DNA of 64,000 nt from JAJZQZ01 sp963790415 (lineage in GTDB: Bacteria > Actinomycetota > Thermoleophilia > RBG-16-64-13), in contig CAWBOK010000001.1 in NCBI GenBank assembly GCA_963790415.1, positions 620,001-684,000 on the forward strand, given 5' to 3'. Under the pieces are notes generated by a model, which did no database searches, had not been told where the DNA came from, and was given only the letters and a program-made list of their open reading frames with translations. Position numbers and translations under genes: made by a program. Positions 50,092 to 59,630 of this stretch are shown here, one piece after another; the stretch's first letter is position 1; every line of letters begins with the position of its first letter.

Positions 50092-50558
50092 CGCCGGCCG
50101 TCCCCTTCGTCGGGGGCGTTGCCCGACAGGTCGCTGACGATCCGCCCCGAGGGCACGAAGGTGCCCGTGGCGTGGCCCACGAGTTCCCCGGTGGCGTCGT
50201 TGTAGAGGAACATCTCGACGACGTCCTGACGCTTCCCCGGCTTGATCATCCGTCCCTCGGCGCGCATGGGCACCTTTTTCGCGGCCTTGAGCAGGTGCAT
50301 GGAGAGTTCGGCGGTCGCCACCCAGTCAGACTCGTCGCGCGTGACGGCCGACGTGAACCATCCGGCTGAGTCCATCAGCACCGCGTACATGCCGCCATGG
50401 AGAGAACCGGCGGCGTGATCATAGGCCGGGTCGTGGGGCATGGTGATGATCGCCCTGTCGTCTTCGGTGAAGCTCAGACTCAGGTTCAGCGTCTGTACGA
50501 TGTGTGACCCGCCATTGAAGAGGCGTAGCAATCTCTCTCGGCGCTCAGTCTTGTCCAT
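50088..50558 (-). CDS. PaaI-type hotdog thioesterase
   Basis: A 156-residue protein starting at ATG 50558. Hotdog-fold landmarks are YDHAAGSLHGGMYAVLMDSAGWFTSAV (the HGG helix turn), ATAELSMHLLKAAKKVPMRAEGRMIKPGKR and TGELVGHATGTFVPSG. Such enzymes hydrolyse acyl-CoA thioesters; the substrate is unknown. It is convergent with the HepT-like gene, overlapping by 4 nt. Confidence 0.85.
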   Translation of the reverse strand: MDKTERRERLLRLFNGGSHIVQTLNLSLSFTEDDRAIITMPHDPAYDHAAGSLHGGMYAVLMDSAGWFTSAVTRDESDWVATAELSMHLLKAAKKVPMRAEGRMIKPGKRQDVVEMFLYNDATGELVGHATGTFVPSGRIVSDLSGNAPDEGDGRR

Positions 50559-50684
50559 GGAGGGAAGTGTACCGCAGAGCAGGCCCCGAGGCCGCCGATA
50601 CCATCCTCGAGGCGCGGACGACACAGGCGGCAGCGGCCACCGAAACCCTTCAGTCGTGCGGGCATTCTACCGATGGGAGTAAAC

Positions 50685-51602
50685 ATGTCACAACCGCTAC
50701 ACAGGGTGCTCGACGCCGTGGGACAAGTGGTCCTCGGCAAGGAGCGCGTGATCCGCCTTGCCGTGACCGCGCTTCTGGCTCGGGGGCATCTACTGCTGGA
50801 GGACATTCCCGGCATCGGCAAGACCACCCTCGCCCTCACCTTGGCGCGGGCGGTCGGGCTGCAGTTCGGCCGCATCCAGTTCACCAGCGACCTCCTTCCT
50901 GCGGACATCACCGGCACCACGGTCTTCAACTCCAAGGAACAGACCTTCACGTTCCGGCCCGGTCCCGTATTCAGGCAGGTCATCCTGGCCGACGAGATCA
51001 ATCGGGCCACGCCCAAGACGCAGAGCGCGCTGCTGGAAGCCATGGGCGAGGGGCAGATCTCGGTGGAAGGGGTCACCTACCGGCTGCCTCAGCCGTTCTT
51101 CGTCGTAGCCACCCAGAATCCCATCGAGCAGTACGGCACCTTCCCTCTGCCGGAGTCCCAACTTGACCGCTTCTTCATGAGCCTGCGCATGGACTATCCC
51201 GCCAGGGCGGTGGAGAAGGACCTGCTCAACCGGCTCGACACCCGTCGTCGAATCGACAGCATGACCCCCGTGTTGAAGACGGAGGATCTGCTGCTTGCGC
51301 AGACGGAGGCGCAGCAGGTACGGGTCTCCGATCCTCTGCTCGAATACGTGCTCGACATTGTGTGGGCCACCAGACGATCGGAGCGGCTCGCCATGGGCAT
51401 CTCGCCCCGGGGCGCGCAGGCGGTGGTCGCGGCGGCCAAGGCATGGGCCTACCTCGACGGCCGCGACTACTGCCAGCCCGAGGACGTGCAGGCCATCGCC
51501 CCGTCCGTGATGCGCCACCGTCTGGTACCGCGCGGAGAGTACACCACCCTACGGAGGGAGCAGGTGGTCGAGGAACTCCTGAAGTCGGTGCCCATCCCGT
51601 GA
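50685..51602 (+). CDS. MoxR-family AAA ATPase
   Basis: A 305-residue AAA ATPase, start chosen at ATG 50685 with GGGAG upstream rather than ATG 50673. Walker A is EDIPGIGKTTLA, Walker B ILADEINRATPKTQSALLEAMGE, then TQNPIEQYGTFPLPESQLDRF with the sensor residues. MoxR proteins act as chaperones for VWA or cell-wall complexes. DUF58 and transglutaminase genes follow, the typical trio. Confidence 0.94.
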   Translation: MSQPLHRVLDAVGQVVLGKERVIRLAVTALLARGHLLLEDIPGIGKTTLALTLARAVGLQFGRIQFTSDLLPADITGTTVFNSKEQTFTFRPGPVFRQVILADEINRATPKTQSALLEAMGEGQISVEGVTYRLPQPFFVVATQNPIEQYGTFPLPESQLDRFFMSLRMDYPARAVEKDLLNRLDTRRRIDSMTPVLKTEDLLLAQTEAQQVRVSDPLLEYVLDIVWATRRSERLAMGISPRGAQAVVAAAKAWAYLDGRDYCQPEDVQAIAPSVMRHRLVPRGEYTTLRREQVVEELLKSVPIP

Positions 51603-51639
51603 GCCCCACCCCAGCGCGCTGAGGTCGGGAACTCACGCG

Positions 51640-52572
51640 ATGCTCCAACCCGTCCGCTTTCGCCGCATCAAGGTCAGCGTCACCCTAGCCGGGTGGCTCT
51701 ACATAGTCGTGACTCTGTTGGTGGGCGCCGCGGCGGTGAACACGGCGAACAACCTCCTGTATCTGGTGACCGCCGGGCTGTTGGCCCCGATGGCCCTCTC
51801 GGGAATCGTAGCCTTCCGCGCACTCCGGAAGCTGGAAGTGGACGTCTTGCTGCCCCGCGAGTGGTTCGCCGGTCAGGAGAGTCCCGTGCGTGTGGGATTG
51901 TTGAACCATCGTCGGCTTCTGCCTTCGTACCTGATGCGCATAGCCCGAGAAGGTCAAGATGTCCTGCTTGTCGAAGTCCCGGCCGGCGGCCGGGCCGACG
52001 GGATCCTGCCCGTCATGTTCGCCCGCAGAGGCCTGCAGCCGCTGGGCGAACTGCTGATCACTTCGCCGTTCCCGTTCGCCTTCTTCCGGCGGGGTGGTGT
52101 GGTGCGCCTCGAGGGGGACGTTCTGGTGTATCCAAAACCCCTGCCACCAACGCACGAACTGCTGGACGCGGAGCAAGGAGCGGAGGTGGGCACAGGTGCT
52201 GGTAGGCGAGGCGTCGGCGGCGACTACTGGGGAGCCCGACCCTACGCGCCCGGCGACCCGCTCGGACGGGTCGATTGGAAGGCCTGGGGGCGCTTGGGAG
52301 TGCTCACGGTCAAGGAGTTCGAGGAGGAGAGCGCCCCTCCACTGCGCCTTACCCTCGAGAGCGTTCCCGGCCCCGGGCTGGAAGAACGCCTGAGTCAGCT
52401 GACCAGCCTGGTCCTGGAGGCCGAGCGGCTCGGCCGACCGGTGGGATTGACCCTGCCGGGGGAGACGATAGGACCCGGCCATGGCTTGGTTCACCGCGAG
52501 CGCACGTTGCGCGCCCTGGCCCTCTTCCCCGGTGCGGGCGAGTGGTCGGCGGTGCGGACGGGAGCGACGTGA
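51640..52572 (+). CDS. DUF58-domain membrane protein
   Basis: A 310-residue protein. Two helices near the N-terminus (LAGWLYIVVTLLVGAAAVNTANNLLYLVTAGLLAPMALSG in two parts) are followed by a soluble domain. The DUF58 signature RPYAPGDPLGRVDWKAWGRLGVLTVKEFE is near residue 205. It is encoded between MoxR and a transglutaminase, a set thought to act at the cell envelope. The cytoplasmic VWA-like part is partial. Confidence 0.88.
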   Translation: MLQPVRFRRIKVSVTLAGWLYIVVTLLVGAAAVNTANNLLYLVTAGLLAPMALSGIVAFRALRKLEVDVLLPREWFAGQESPVRVGLLNHRRLLPSYLMRIAREGQDVLLVEVPAGGRADGILPVMFARRGLQPLGELLITSPFPFAFFRRGGVVRLEGDVLVYPKPLPPTHELLDAEQGAEVGTGAGRRGVGGDYWGARPYAPGDPLGRVDWKAWGRLGVLTVKEFEEESAPPLRLTLESVPGPGLEERLSQLTSLVLEAERLGRPVGLTLPGETIGPGHGLVHRERTLRALALFPGAGEWSAVRTGAT

Positions 52573-52576
52573 GTCC

Positions 52577-54508
52577 GTGCGCGTAGACCGCATCAGTCTG
52601 GCCCTCACGTATGCGATCGCCGGCTTGGGCGTCGGCGCGTCGCTGATGCACCTGTCCGCGGCGTGCACGTTCCTGCTGGTGGCCTTCGTGGCTGTGGGCG
52701 TGTGGGGGGACCTACGGGGACGACCTCTTCTCACGTCTTGGACGCTCACGTTGCTCGTCCTCGTGGGCTTCTTGGCCGCCCTGGCCTTGCCCAGTGCCAA
52801 CGGACCGATCGGGAGGGTGCTCGCGGCCACCATCGTCTTGCTGGGCGGGAAACTCATGGCCCCCAAAGCCGCGCGGGACCACTTCCAGGTGATGCTCCTC
52901 AGCCTGCTGCTTCTGGTGGGCTCGGCAATACTGACGGCGGATATGAGCTTCGCTCTTCTCTTCGTGTTCTATCTCGTCCTATGCACGGTCGCGCTGGTGT
53001 GGATCCCCTTCGGTACCGCGCTTCGAGGCCGGGCGGTCTCGCGCGCGTTCGCACGACGGGTGCTCCTCGTGGGTGTCGGGTTGGTGGTGGGGAGCATCCC
53101 CTTGGTGCTGCTGTTCTTCGTGGGCCTCCCCCGCGCTTCGGCTCCGTTGTGGCGTGCGGCTCCTGCAATCTCCGGCCAGGTGAGCGGCTTCTCCGACCAG
53201 GTGACCCTGGGAGATATCGGTCGTATCGCCGAAAGCAACGCGGTCGCGTTCCGAGTAGAGCTCCCGGAGCATAAGGGCCCCTTGAGCCCCGCGCCCTACT
53301 GGCGCGGCATGGTGTTCGAAGTCACCGACGGCGTGACCTGGCAGAAGGGGCCGTACGCCCAGGATGAGTCCTACGCGATGCAACCGCCGACCATGACACT
53401 TGGCGAGACGGTTGTGCAGGTGGTCTACCTGGAGCCGAACGGCGAGCGGGCGCTTTTCGGACTCGACCGCATCGGCCTCGTCAGTGGGGATCAGGCCGGG
53501 CCGGCTGTGGTGAGGGATGGCGCCGCGTACGCGCTCAAGCCCGTCACGCAGCGCATCCGCTACACGGTGCTGTCCGACCCGGCTCCCTTCTCGCAGGCCG
53601 CCGTTAGCTCGAGCAGTCTGGCGGCCGACCTTGCGGTACCCGCCGGGCTCCCCCCGACCGTCGCTGCCACCGCCGTCCGAGTGGTGGGCTCGGAAACGGA
53701 TCCCTACCGCAAGACACAGCTGCTGATGTCCCATTTCCAGAGCGGCGGATACACCTATTCGCTGAGCCCGCCTCAGGGCTCCGGTCACCCTTTGGACGTG
53801 TTCCTCACCACGAGGATCGGCTACTGCGAGCACTTCGCGTCGGCGATGGCGCTCATGCTGCGGACCGTCGGGGTGCCGGCACGCATGGTCGTCGGCTACC
53901 TGGGCGGGGACTTCAATCCCAACGGTGACTACTACCTCGTGAGCCAACGCTCGGCGCACGCGTGGGTAGAGGCCTACGTCGGAGGAGGCTGGCTACGCCT
54001 CGATCCCACTCCGGCGGATCAGGGGCCCGGATCCACGATCGCCCAGGGGCGCATCGGCTCCGCGACGCTGCTCATGGATGCGTTGCGGCACAAGTGGGAC
54101 ACCATGGTGATGGGCTACGATCTGGGCAAGCAGGCCGGGCTGTTCAGATCGCTCTCCGGCAGCCTTGGGGACGCCCTCCGCTGGCGGCCCGGCGCCATCG
54201 ACATCGCGGTGATCGCGGCGCTGGTCGCCGCCCTCGCTGCCGCCGGCGTGCTGCTCAAGCGGGGCGGGCCCGCCGACCCCGTGCTCGCCCTTTACACACG
54301 CCTGCACCGCCGGCTTCGCCGGCGGGGCCTGATCCGCGACCCCGCCGAGGGCCCGCGGGACTTCGCCCTCCGTGCCTCGGCGGAACTCCCCGCAAGCGCC
54401 GACACCATCGGCAGGGTGACCGACGGCTACGTGCGCCTCCGCTACGGCGGACGGCGCCTGCCTCCGGACGAGGTCAAGCGCCTGCGCGAGGCACTCCGCC
54501 GCGTCTGA
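52577..54508 (+). CDS. TgpA-type membrane transglutaminase
   Basis: A 643-residue protein starting at GTG 52577, 4 nt after the DUF58 stop. About six N-terminal helices (residues 1-200) precede an extracytoplasmic transglutaminase core. The Cys-His-Asp triad is recognisable in DVFLTTRIGYCEHFASAMALMLRTVGVPARMVVGYLGG, SQRSAHAWVEAYVGGGWLRLDPTP. A last helix and a DUF4129-like cytoplasmic tail end it. Probably crosslinks or hydrolyses envelope proteins; the substrate is unknown. Confidence 0.9.
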   Translation: MRVDRISLALTYAIAGLGVGASLMHLSAACTFLLVAFVAVGVWGDLRGRPLLTSWTLTLLVLVGFLAALALPSANGPIGRVLAATIVLLGGKLMAPKAARDHFQVMLLSLLLLVGSAILTADMSFALLFVFYLVLCTVALVWIPFGTALRGRAVSRAFARRVLLVGVGLVVGSIPLVLLFFVGLPRASAPLWRAAPAISGQVSGFSDQVTLGDIGRIAESNAVAFRVELPEHKGPLSPAPYWRGMVFEVTDGVTWQKGPYAQDESYAMQPPTMTLGETVVQVVYLEPNGERALFGLDRIGLVSGDQAGPAVVRDGAAYALKPVTQRIRYTVLSDPAPFSQAAVSSSSLAADLAVPAGLPPTVAATAVRVVGSETDPYRKTQLLMSHFQSGGYTYSLSPPQGSGHPLDVFLTTRIGYCEHFASAMALMLRTVGVPARMVVGYLGGDFNPNGDYYLVSQRSAHAWVEAYVGGGWLRLDPTPADQGPGSTIAQGRIGSATLLMDALRHKWDTMVMGYDLGKQAGLFRSLSGSLGDALRWRPGAIDIAVIAALVAALAAAGVLLKRGGPADPVLALYTRLHRRLRRRGLIRDPAEGPRDFALRASAELPASADTIGRVTDGYVRLRYGGRRLPPDEVKRLREALRRV

Positions 54509-54526
54509 CACTGCGCCGCGCGTGAT

Positions 54527-55642
54527 TCACCCGACGACGAACGCACCCTCGGCGGCAATGACCAGACCCACCCGCGCCCCGATCTGAGGAACCCCCACCT
54601 GCGTGACCTGCACCTCCAGCACGGGTCCGCCGTCCACCTGCACGCGTAGCAGATAGCCTCCCCCGCGGAACACCCGCGACACCACCGTGCCTCGCGGCGC
54701 ATCCGCTGGGGCGCCCTCGGGGGCGGCCCCCAGCGCCGCAACCGCGATCGCATCCGGCCGCAGCACGAGGCGAACGGCCACCGGGGTCGTCGGGGCGGAC
54801 GGCGCCGCGGAGCTGGACGGCGCGACGAGCGCGCCCATAGCCGCCGCCCCCACCCCCGCCGCCGACGCGCCGGACACGCGGAACCGCCCCCACGGCGCCA
54901 CCGCCCACCCATCCTCAACCCGGGCTTCGACGATGTTGGCCAACCCGAGGAAGCGGGCCACCCACTCGCCGGCGGGCCGACGCCAGACATCTTCGGGCCC
55001 GCCTTCCTGCTCCACCCGGCCGGCGCGCATGACCACCACCTGGTCGGCCAGGGCAAAGGCCTCCTCCTGGTCGTGGGTGACGTAGATGGCGGTGATACCA
55101 AGATCGGCGAAGAGCTGCCGCAGCTCGCCCAGAAGGCGTTCCCGCAGGGTGCGGTCGAGGGCTCCCAGAGGCTCGTCGAGCATGAGCAGCCGGGGCTCGG
55201 GGGCCAGGGCGCGTGCGAGGGCAACTCGTTGCTGCTCGCCGCCGGAGAGATTCCCGATGGACCGCCCGCCGTAGCCGGGCAGGCCCACCCGCTCCAGGGC
55301 GGCGTCGACACGGCGCGACACCTCGGCTCCGTCCATCCCGGCCATGCGCAGTCCGAAGGCCACGTTGCCGGCCACCGTCTTGTGGGGGAACAGGGAGTAA
55401 TCCTGGAACATCAGCCCGAATCCACGCCGGTGGGGCGGCGTGTCGCGCAGGGATGTGCCGTCCCAGAGCACGTCGCCCGCCTCGACCGACTGCAGCCCGG
55501 CGATGACGCGCAGAAGGGTGCTCTTGCCGCAACCACTGGGCCCCAGCACCGACACCACATGGCCGTCGGGCACCGTCAGATCGAAGCCGTCGAGCGCGGC
55601 GACGGGGCCGAAACGCAACACAAGACCGCGTGCCTCGAGCAT
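54527..55642 (-). CDS. thiQ: Thiamine-type ABC transporter ATP-binding protein
   Basis: A 371-residue ATPase of the PotA/FbpC/ThiQ class. Walker A LGPSGCGKST, signature LSGGEQQRVALARAL, Walker B LLMLDEPLGALD, H-loop VTHDQEEA. A C-terminal TOBE-like regulatory domain (about 240-371) contains an Ala/Gly/Pro-rich insert. It is last in the TPP-riboswitch operon, so thiamine or a thiamine precursor is the probable substrate. Confidence 0.88.
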   Translation of the reverse strand: MLEARGLVLRFGPVAALDGFDLTVPDGHVVSVLGPSGCGKSTLLRVIAGLQSVEAGDVLWDGTSLRDTPPHRRGFGLMFQDYSLFPHKTVAGNVAFGLRMAGMDGAEVSRRVDAALERVGLPGYGGRSIGNLSGGEQQRVALARALAPEPRLLMLDEPLGALDRTLRERLLGELRQLFADLGITAIYVTHDQEEAFALADQVVVMRAGRVEQEGGPEDVWRRPAGEWVARFLGLANIVEARVEDGWAVAPWGRFRVSGASAAGVGAAAMGALVAPSSSAAPSAPTTPVAVRLVLRPDAIAVAALGAAPEGAPADAPRGTVVSRVFRGGGYLLRVQVDGGPVLEVQVTQVGVPQIGARVGLVIAAEGAFVVG

Positions 55643-55748
55643 CAGGTCGCCCTCGCTCGCCCGCGGACCGCCACCGGGTGACGCGCGCCCACGTCGATGG
55701 TCTCGCCCCCGGCCGCGGCGCGAGGCGCAGTCAGGGGAACCGCGCCCA

Positions 55749-57443
55749 TCAGAACTCCCCGCCTTCGCCCAACCGGAACCGCTCGATGACTCCTATCGCG
55801 AGAGCGGTCACCACCATGAGGATCGTGCTGAGCGCCATCGCCTGGCCAAGGTTCATCGCCCCCGGGCGGCCGAGCAGTCGGAAGATGGCCACCGGCACCG
55901 TGGGCGTGTCCGGCCGGGCGATGAACGACGTGGCTCCAAACTCGCCCAGCGAGATGGCGAACGCGAACCCCGCCCCCACCAATACGGATCGCGCCACCAG
56001 GGGCAGGTCGATCTCCCGCCACACCCGCGACGGAGGCGCTCCCAGCACGGCGGCCGCCTCACGCAGCCGACCCCTGACCGAGCGCAACACCGGCAGCGCC
56101 GTGCGCACCACGAAGGGGATGGCCACCAGCGAGTGGGCCAGCGGGATCAGCAGGGCGGACGTGCGCAGGTCCCACGGCCAATCGAGGGCCACGATGAACC
56201 CCAGACCGATCGTGACCGCCGACGTGCCCAGCGGCAGCATGAGGAGCACGTCCAGGCCCCGGGCCGTCCAGTCACTCCGATAGGCGATGACCGCAGCCGC
56301 CATCATGCCCACCACCACCGCGATGATCGTGGCCACCACCGCGAACACGAGAGAGTTGCGGATGGCCTCCACCGGCGGTACGAACAGCGAGCCGGCGCGC
56401 GTGGAACCCAGCGCCCGGTAGTAGGTCAGGCCGTAGCCCGAAGCGGTGTGGAAGGAACGCTCCACCAGCAGCAGGAGCGGCATCCCCAGGAACACCGCGG
56501 TGAAGGCCAAGACGCCGGTGACCAACGTCTTCTCGCCCCAGGTGCGTGGCCGCCGCGACGTCTCGCGCACCGGCCGCAGACTCAGCTCCACCGACCGACG
56601 TTCCTGATAGCGGGAGTAGAGCACCAATATGGCGGTGACCCCCACCATCTGCACGACCGCCAACGCCGCCGCCAGACCGAGGTTCAGGAAGCTGGTGGTC
56701 TGCCGGTAGATCTCCACTTCGATGGTGGCGTAGCGCAATCCCCCCAGGATGAGGATCACGCCGAAACTCGTGAAGGTGAAGAGGAAGACGATGGATGCCG
56801 CCGCCGCGATCGCCGGTCGGAGCAGAGGAAGGGTGACCTCGCGGAACGTGCGCACTCGGCCCGCGCCGAGCATGCGCGCGGCCTCCTCCAACCGCGGGTC
56901 GAGGTGGGCCCACAGTCCTCCCACAGTGCGGACCACCACGGCGTAGTTGTAGAAGGCGTGCGCGAGAAGGATGGCCCACACGGTTCGCCTGAGGTCGACG
57001 CCCAAAGGACCGTCCGGCCCCAGTAGAGCCAGGAACGCCGAGCCGACCACCACCGCCGGCAATACGAACGGGATGGTCACCATCGGACGGGCCAACGACT
57101 TGCCCGGAAAGTCATAGCGGGCGAACACGTACGCTGCCGGCAGACCCAGGAACAGGGTGAGCATAGTGGACACCACCGCCTGCCAGAGACTGAACCAGAT
57201 GATCCCACGCAGCGACGGCCGCGCTACGATCTGCCAGAACGGCGAGAGATCCAGCCGCCCGGTCCCGGTCAGGCTGAGCCACAGGATGCTCGCCAGTGGA
57301 TAGAGAAACAGGTATGTGAGGTAGACCAGCGGCACCACGACGAGCACCAACCTACCAACCCGTTGTGGCCACGAGGAGCCTCGGCCGTCGCGCGACGGAC
57401 CTACGCCGCCCCCGCCGCGTCCCGACCGATCGCCCGGGCTCAC
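55749..57443 (-). CDS. thiP: Thiamine-type ABC transporter permease, two fused permease halves
   Basis: About 564 residues, start chosen at GTG 57443 overlapping the upstream stop (GTGA). Twelve or so helices form two permease halves, each with an EAA-type loop (LEEAARMLGAGRVRTFREVTLPLL and LREAAAVLGAPPSRVWREIDLPLV). This double architecture is typical of ThiP and FbpB. It partners the ATPase gene 107 nt downstream. The alternative start GTG 57464 adds seven residues. Confidence 0.9.
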   Translation of the reverse strand: MSPGDRSGRGGGGVGPSRDGRGSSWPQRVGRLVLVVVPLVYLTYLFLYPLASILWLSLTGTGRLDLSPFWQIVARPSLRGIIWFSLWQAVVSTMLTLFLGLPAAYVFARYDFPGKSLARPMVTIPFVLPAVVVGSAFLALLGPDGPLGVDLRRTVWAILLAHAFYNYAVVVRTVGGLWAHLDPRLEEAARMLGAGRVRTFREVTLPLLRPAIAAAASIVFLFTFTSFGVILILGGLRYATIEVEIYRQTTSFLNLGLAAALAVVQMVGVTAILVLYSRYQERRSVELSLRPVRETSRRPRTWGEKTLVTGVLAFTAVFLGMPLLLLVERSFHTASGYGLTYYRALGSTRAGSLFVPPVEAIRNSLVFAVVATIIAVVVGMMAAAVIAYRSDWTARGLDVLLMLPLGTSAVTIGLGFIVALDWPWDLRTSALLIPLAHSLVAIPFVVRTALPVLRSVRGRLREAAAVLGAPPSRVWREIDLPLVARSVLVGAGFAFAISLGEFGATSFIARPDTPTVPVAIFRLLGRPGAMNLGQAMALSTILMVVTALAIGVIERFRLGEGGEF

Positions 57444-58666
57444 GGCAGCACGATGGAGGTCCACTCCTCGATCCAGCGGTCGCGGTTCGCTCCGATCCGT
57501 GCCGGATCGATGGCGGGCGCGCGCTCGGGAACCACGGCGTAGGCGGCGAACTCCGGCGGCAACGCGGCCTCGGTGTTGACCGGATACACGAACATCTGCA
57601 GGGGCATGTCTTCCTGGAACCGGGACGACAGCAGGAAGTCCACGAACCGCTGCGCTCCTTCCGGGTTCTTGGCCCCGGCGAGCACACCGGCGAACTCCAC
57701 CTGGCGGAAGGCGCCCTCGGCGACGATCCCCGTGGGAGAAACGGTGACCGGAGTCTCCGCGTAGACCACTTCGGCCACCGGCGAGGTCGCGTACGAGACC
57801 ACCAAGGGCCGATCGCCTTTCCCGGAGCCGCCGGAGAAGGCGGAGTAGTACGCATCCTCCCAGCCGCCTACCGCGAGCACGTCGTTCTTGACCAGGTCGG
57901 CCCAGTAGTCGCGCCAGGTGTACGACCCGGCCTCGCCGAACTCGGCGACCGTGGACAGGACGAAGGCCAGCCCCGGCGACGACGTGGCCGGGTTCTCCAC
58001 CACCAACTTACTGCGATACTCGGGCTTGGTGAGATCCCGTAGCGTGGCCGGCGCCTTGATTGCGCCGCCGAAGGCGACTTTGTCGTAGTTCACACAGATG
58101 TCGCCGTAGTCGATCGGAGTCGCCCGGTAGGAGAGATCGAGCCGAAACTCGGGCGGCACCGACGCCAACCCGGGCGATTCGTAGGGCTCGAAGATGCCCG
58201 CGTCGAGAGCTCGGGAGAGGAAGGTGTTGTCGACACCGTACAGGACGTCCGCCAAGGGATGGTCTTTGGCCAGGATGGCCTGGTTCAGCATGGCGCCCGC
58301 GTCACCGGACGTGAGCACCCGCACCGTGATGCCGGTCTGAGCGGTGAAGTCTTCCAGAACGCCTTCGGAGACCGCGAACGAGTCGTGCGTCATCAGCACC
58401 ACTTCGCCGCCGAGAGTCACCGTGGTCGTCGGGGCGCCCCCCGGCGGGGTGGTCGCGGCACCGCCGGCCATCGTCACGGAACCGCCGCCCGAACCCGTAC
58501 CCGAACTTCCGCCGCACCCAGCCAGCGCCGCGGCCAGGAGAATCGTGATCACGACCTGCACCGACGCGGCGGCGGGTGCCAGGCGTCGACGGGCGACCGG
58601 CGCCGGCCGTCGGCGCGAGGCCGCCGCCTCCACGGACCGGCGCGTCGATGGTGAGTCAAGCTTCAT
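57440..58666 (-). CDS. tbpA: Thiamine-type periplasmic-binding lipoprotein
   Basis: A 408-residue exported binding protein. A basic N-terminus, hydrophobic segment and lipobox (LLAAALAGCGG) predict a lipoprotein; a Gly/Thr/Pro linker follows. The fold is that of iron/thiamine-binding proteins: VVLMTHDSFAVSEGVLEDFTAQTGI, YGVDNTFLSRALDAGIF, PIDYGDICVNYDKVAF and NPATSSPGLAFVLSTV. The TbpA family binds thiamine and its phosphates. ATG overlaps the stop of the kinase gene. Confidence 0.9.
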   Translation of the reverse strand: MKLDSPSTRRSVEAAASRRRPAPVARRRLAPAAASVQVVITILLAAALAGCGGSSGTGSGGGSVTMAGGAATTPPGGAPTTTVTLGGEVVLMTHDSFAVSEGVLEDFTAQTGITVRVLTSGDAGAMLNQAILAKDHPLADVLYGVDNTFLSRALDAGIFEPYESPGLASVPPEFRLDLSYRATPIDYGDICVNYDKVAFGGAIKAPATLRDLTKPEYRSKLVVENPATSSPGLAFVLSTVAEFGEAGSYTWRDYWADLVKNDVLAVGGWEDAYYSAFSGGSGKGDRPLVVSYATSPVAEVVYAETPVTVSPTGIVAEGAFRQVEFAGVLAGAKNPEGAQRFVDFLLSSRFQEDMPLQMFVYPVNTEAALPPEFAAYAVVPERAPAIDPARIGANRDRWIEEWTSIVLP

Positions 58667-59316
58667 GAGGGACTCTCTTCCGTCGAGCGGTAGTGGACGA
58701 CCAGCAATTCTCCGGCGCCGTGGCGGACACGCGCGCGTCCATCCACCAGCTCGTTGCTGACTCCCCGGGAGGCCCCTTGGTAGAGCGGTTCGCCGCGCAG
58801 CGGGTAGGCGAGGCCTTCGGTCTCCACCGCCTCCACGACGGGGGTGAGCGCCAACAGCGAGACGAGGTCGCCGGGGGATCCGGCGACGATCCCGTCTCCG
58901 TGGGCAAGGAAGATCTCATGTCGCGCGTCGACCAGGTGGACGTCACAGCATCGCAGCCATGGAGCCGCGAGCAGGAGTGTGTTGCCCAGAAGGTGATCAA
59001 GCCGGGGTCCGCCCAGAGCGCCGAACACCGTGACTCTATCCGCGCCCCGTTCCACCGCCAGGCGCAGGGCGACTTCGGTGTCGGTCCAGTCTTTGTCGGC
59101 CCGCAACGCGATCACCTCGGCCCCGGCTTCCTCCACGCGTGACCGGGTCGCGGGCGAGACCGAGTCGAAATCGCCCACCAAGACGTGCGGCTGGATGCCG
59201 AGCGCCACCAGGGCCTCGGCTCCACCGTCGGCGGCGATCACGAGGTCAGCCCCGGCGATAGAGACCCGGTCGGGCAGACCGTCCCCCATCCCACCGGCCA
59301 CGATAACCACGTGCAT
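58663..59316 (-). CDS. thiN: Thiamine pyrophosphokinase
   Basis: A 217-residue enzyme that makes thiamine diphosphate from thiamine and ATP. Motifs ADLVIAADGGAEALVALGIQPHVLVGDFDSV, LRADKDWTDTEVALRLAVERGADRVTVFGALGGPRLDHLLGN and the C-terminal SNEL match the family. It is first in an operon led by a TPP riboswitch and followed by a thiamine-type ABC transporter, so the unit is for thiamine salvage. Confidence 0.94.
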   Translation of the reverse strand: MHVVIVAGGMGDGLPDRVSIAGADLVIAADGGAEALVALGIQPHVLVGDFDSVSPATRSRVEEAGAEVIALRADKDWTDTEVALRLAVERGADRVTVFGALGGPRLDHLLGNTLLLAAPWLRCCDVHLVDARHEIFLAHGDGIVAGSPGDLVSLLALTPVVEAVETEGLAYPLRGEPLYQGASRGVSNELVDGRARVRHGAGELLVVHYRSTEESPS

Positions 59317-59386
59317 CCCTGTGCTCTCCCTCCGCTCGCCCAGCCCGCTCAGCAGCCTCCTTGGAGGAGTCCTTCCGAGAATGCGA

Positions 59387-59416
59387 AAGGGCGCCCGTCG
59401 CGCGACGGCGCCCTTG
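59387..59416 (-). terminator. Terminator hairpin linked to the TPP riboswitch
   Basis: On the minus strand GGGCGCCGTCG and CGACGGGCGCCC form a long GC stem, followed by TTTC. It lies just after the TPP aptamer and before the thiN ribosome-binding site, as expected for a riboswitch that ends transcription when TPP is bound. A CTCC/GGAG hairpin near 59355-59375 could also mask the ribosome-binding site. Confidence 0.75.
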
Positions 59417-59433
59417 GCGAACCGAGTGTCCGT

Positions 59434-59517
59434 TGCTTCCCTTCGCTGGCATTACCCAGATCAGGTTCGCAGGGTCAGTGGTCGAGCCACACTCTCAGCG
59501 CCAAGCGCTCCCCTAGC
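59434..59517 (-). promoter_or_regulatory. TPP riboswitch (THI element)
   Basis: On the minus strand the aptamer reads GGGGAGCGC, then GCTGAGAGTG, ACCCTGCGAACCTGATCTGG and GTAATGCCAGCGAAGGGAA. CTGAGA, GAACCTGATCTGG and AATGCCAGCGAAGGGA are diagnostic for the thi-box. It controls thiN, tbpA, thiP and thiQ in response to thiamine diphosphate. The rest of 59317-59630 is the leader and promoter region, with no gene. Confidence 0.95.
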
Positions 59518-59630
59518 AATGTGTGCGGATCACCAACGACCACGCACACGCGACATACAGTATAGCGCGCGGCACGCGTCTCGGAACGACACTTCGCCGA
59601 CCGGGCGTGGGTGTGGTCGCGCCGGTCGGC

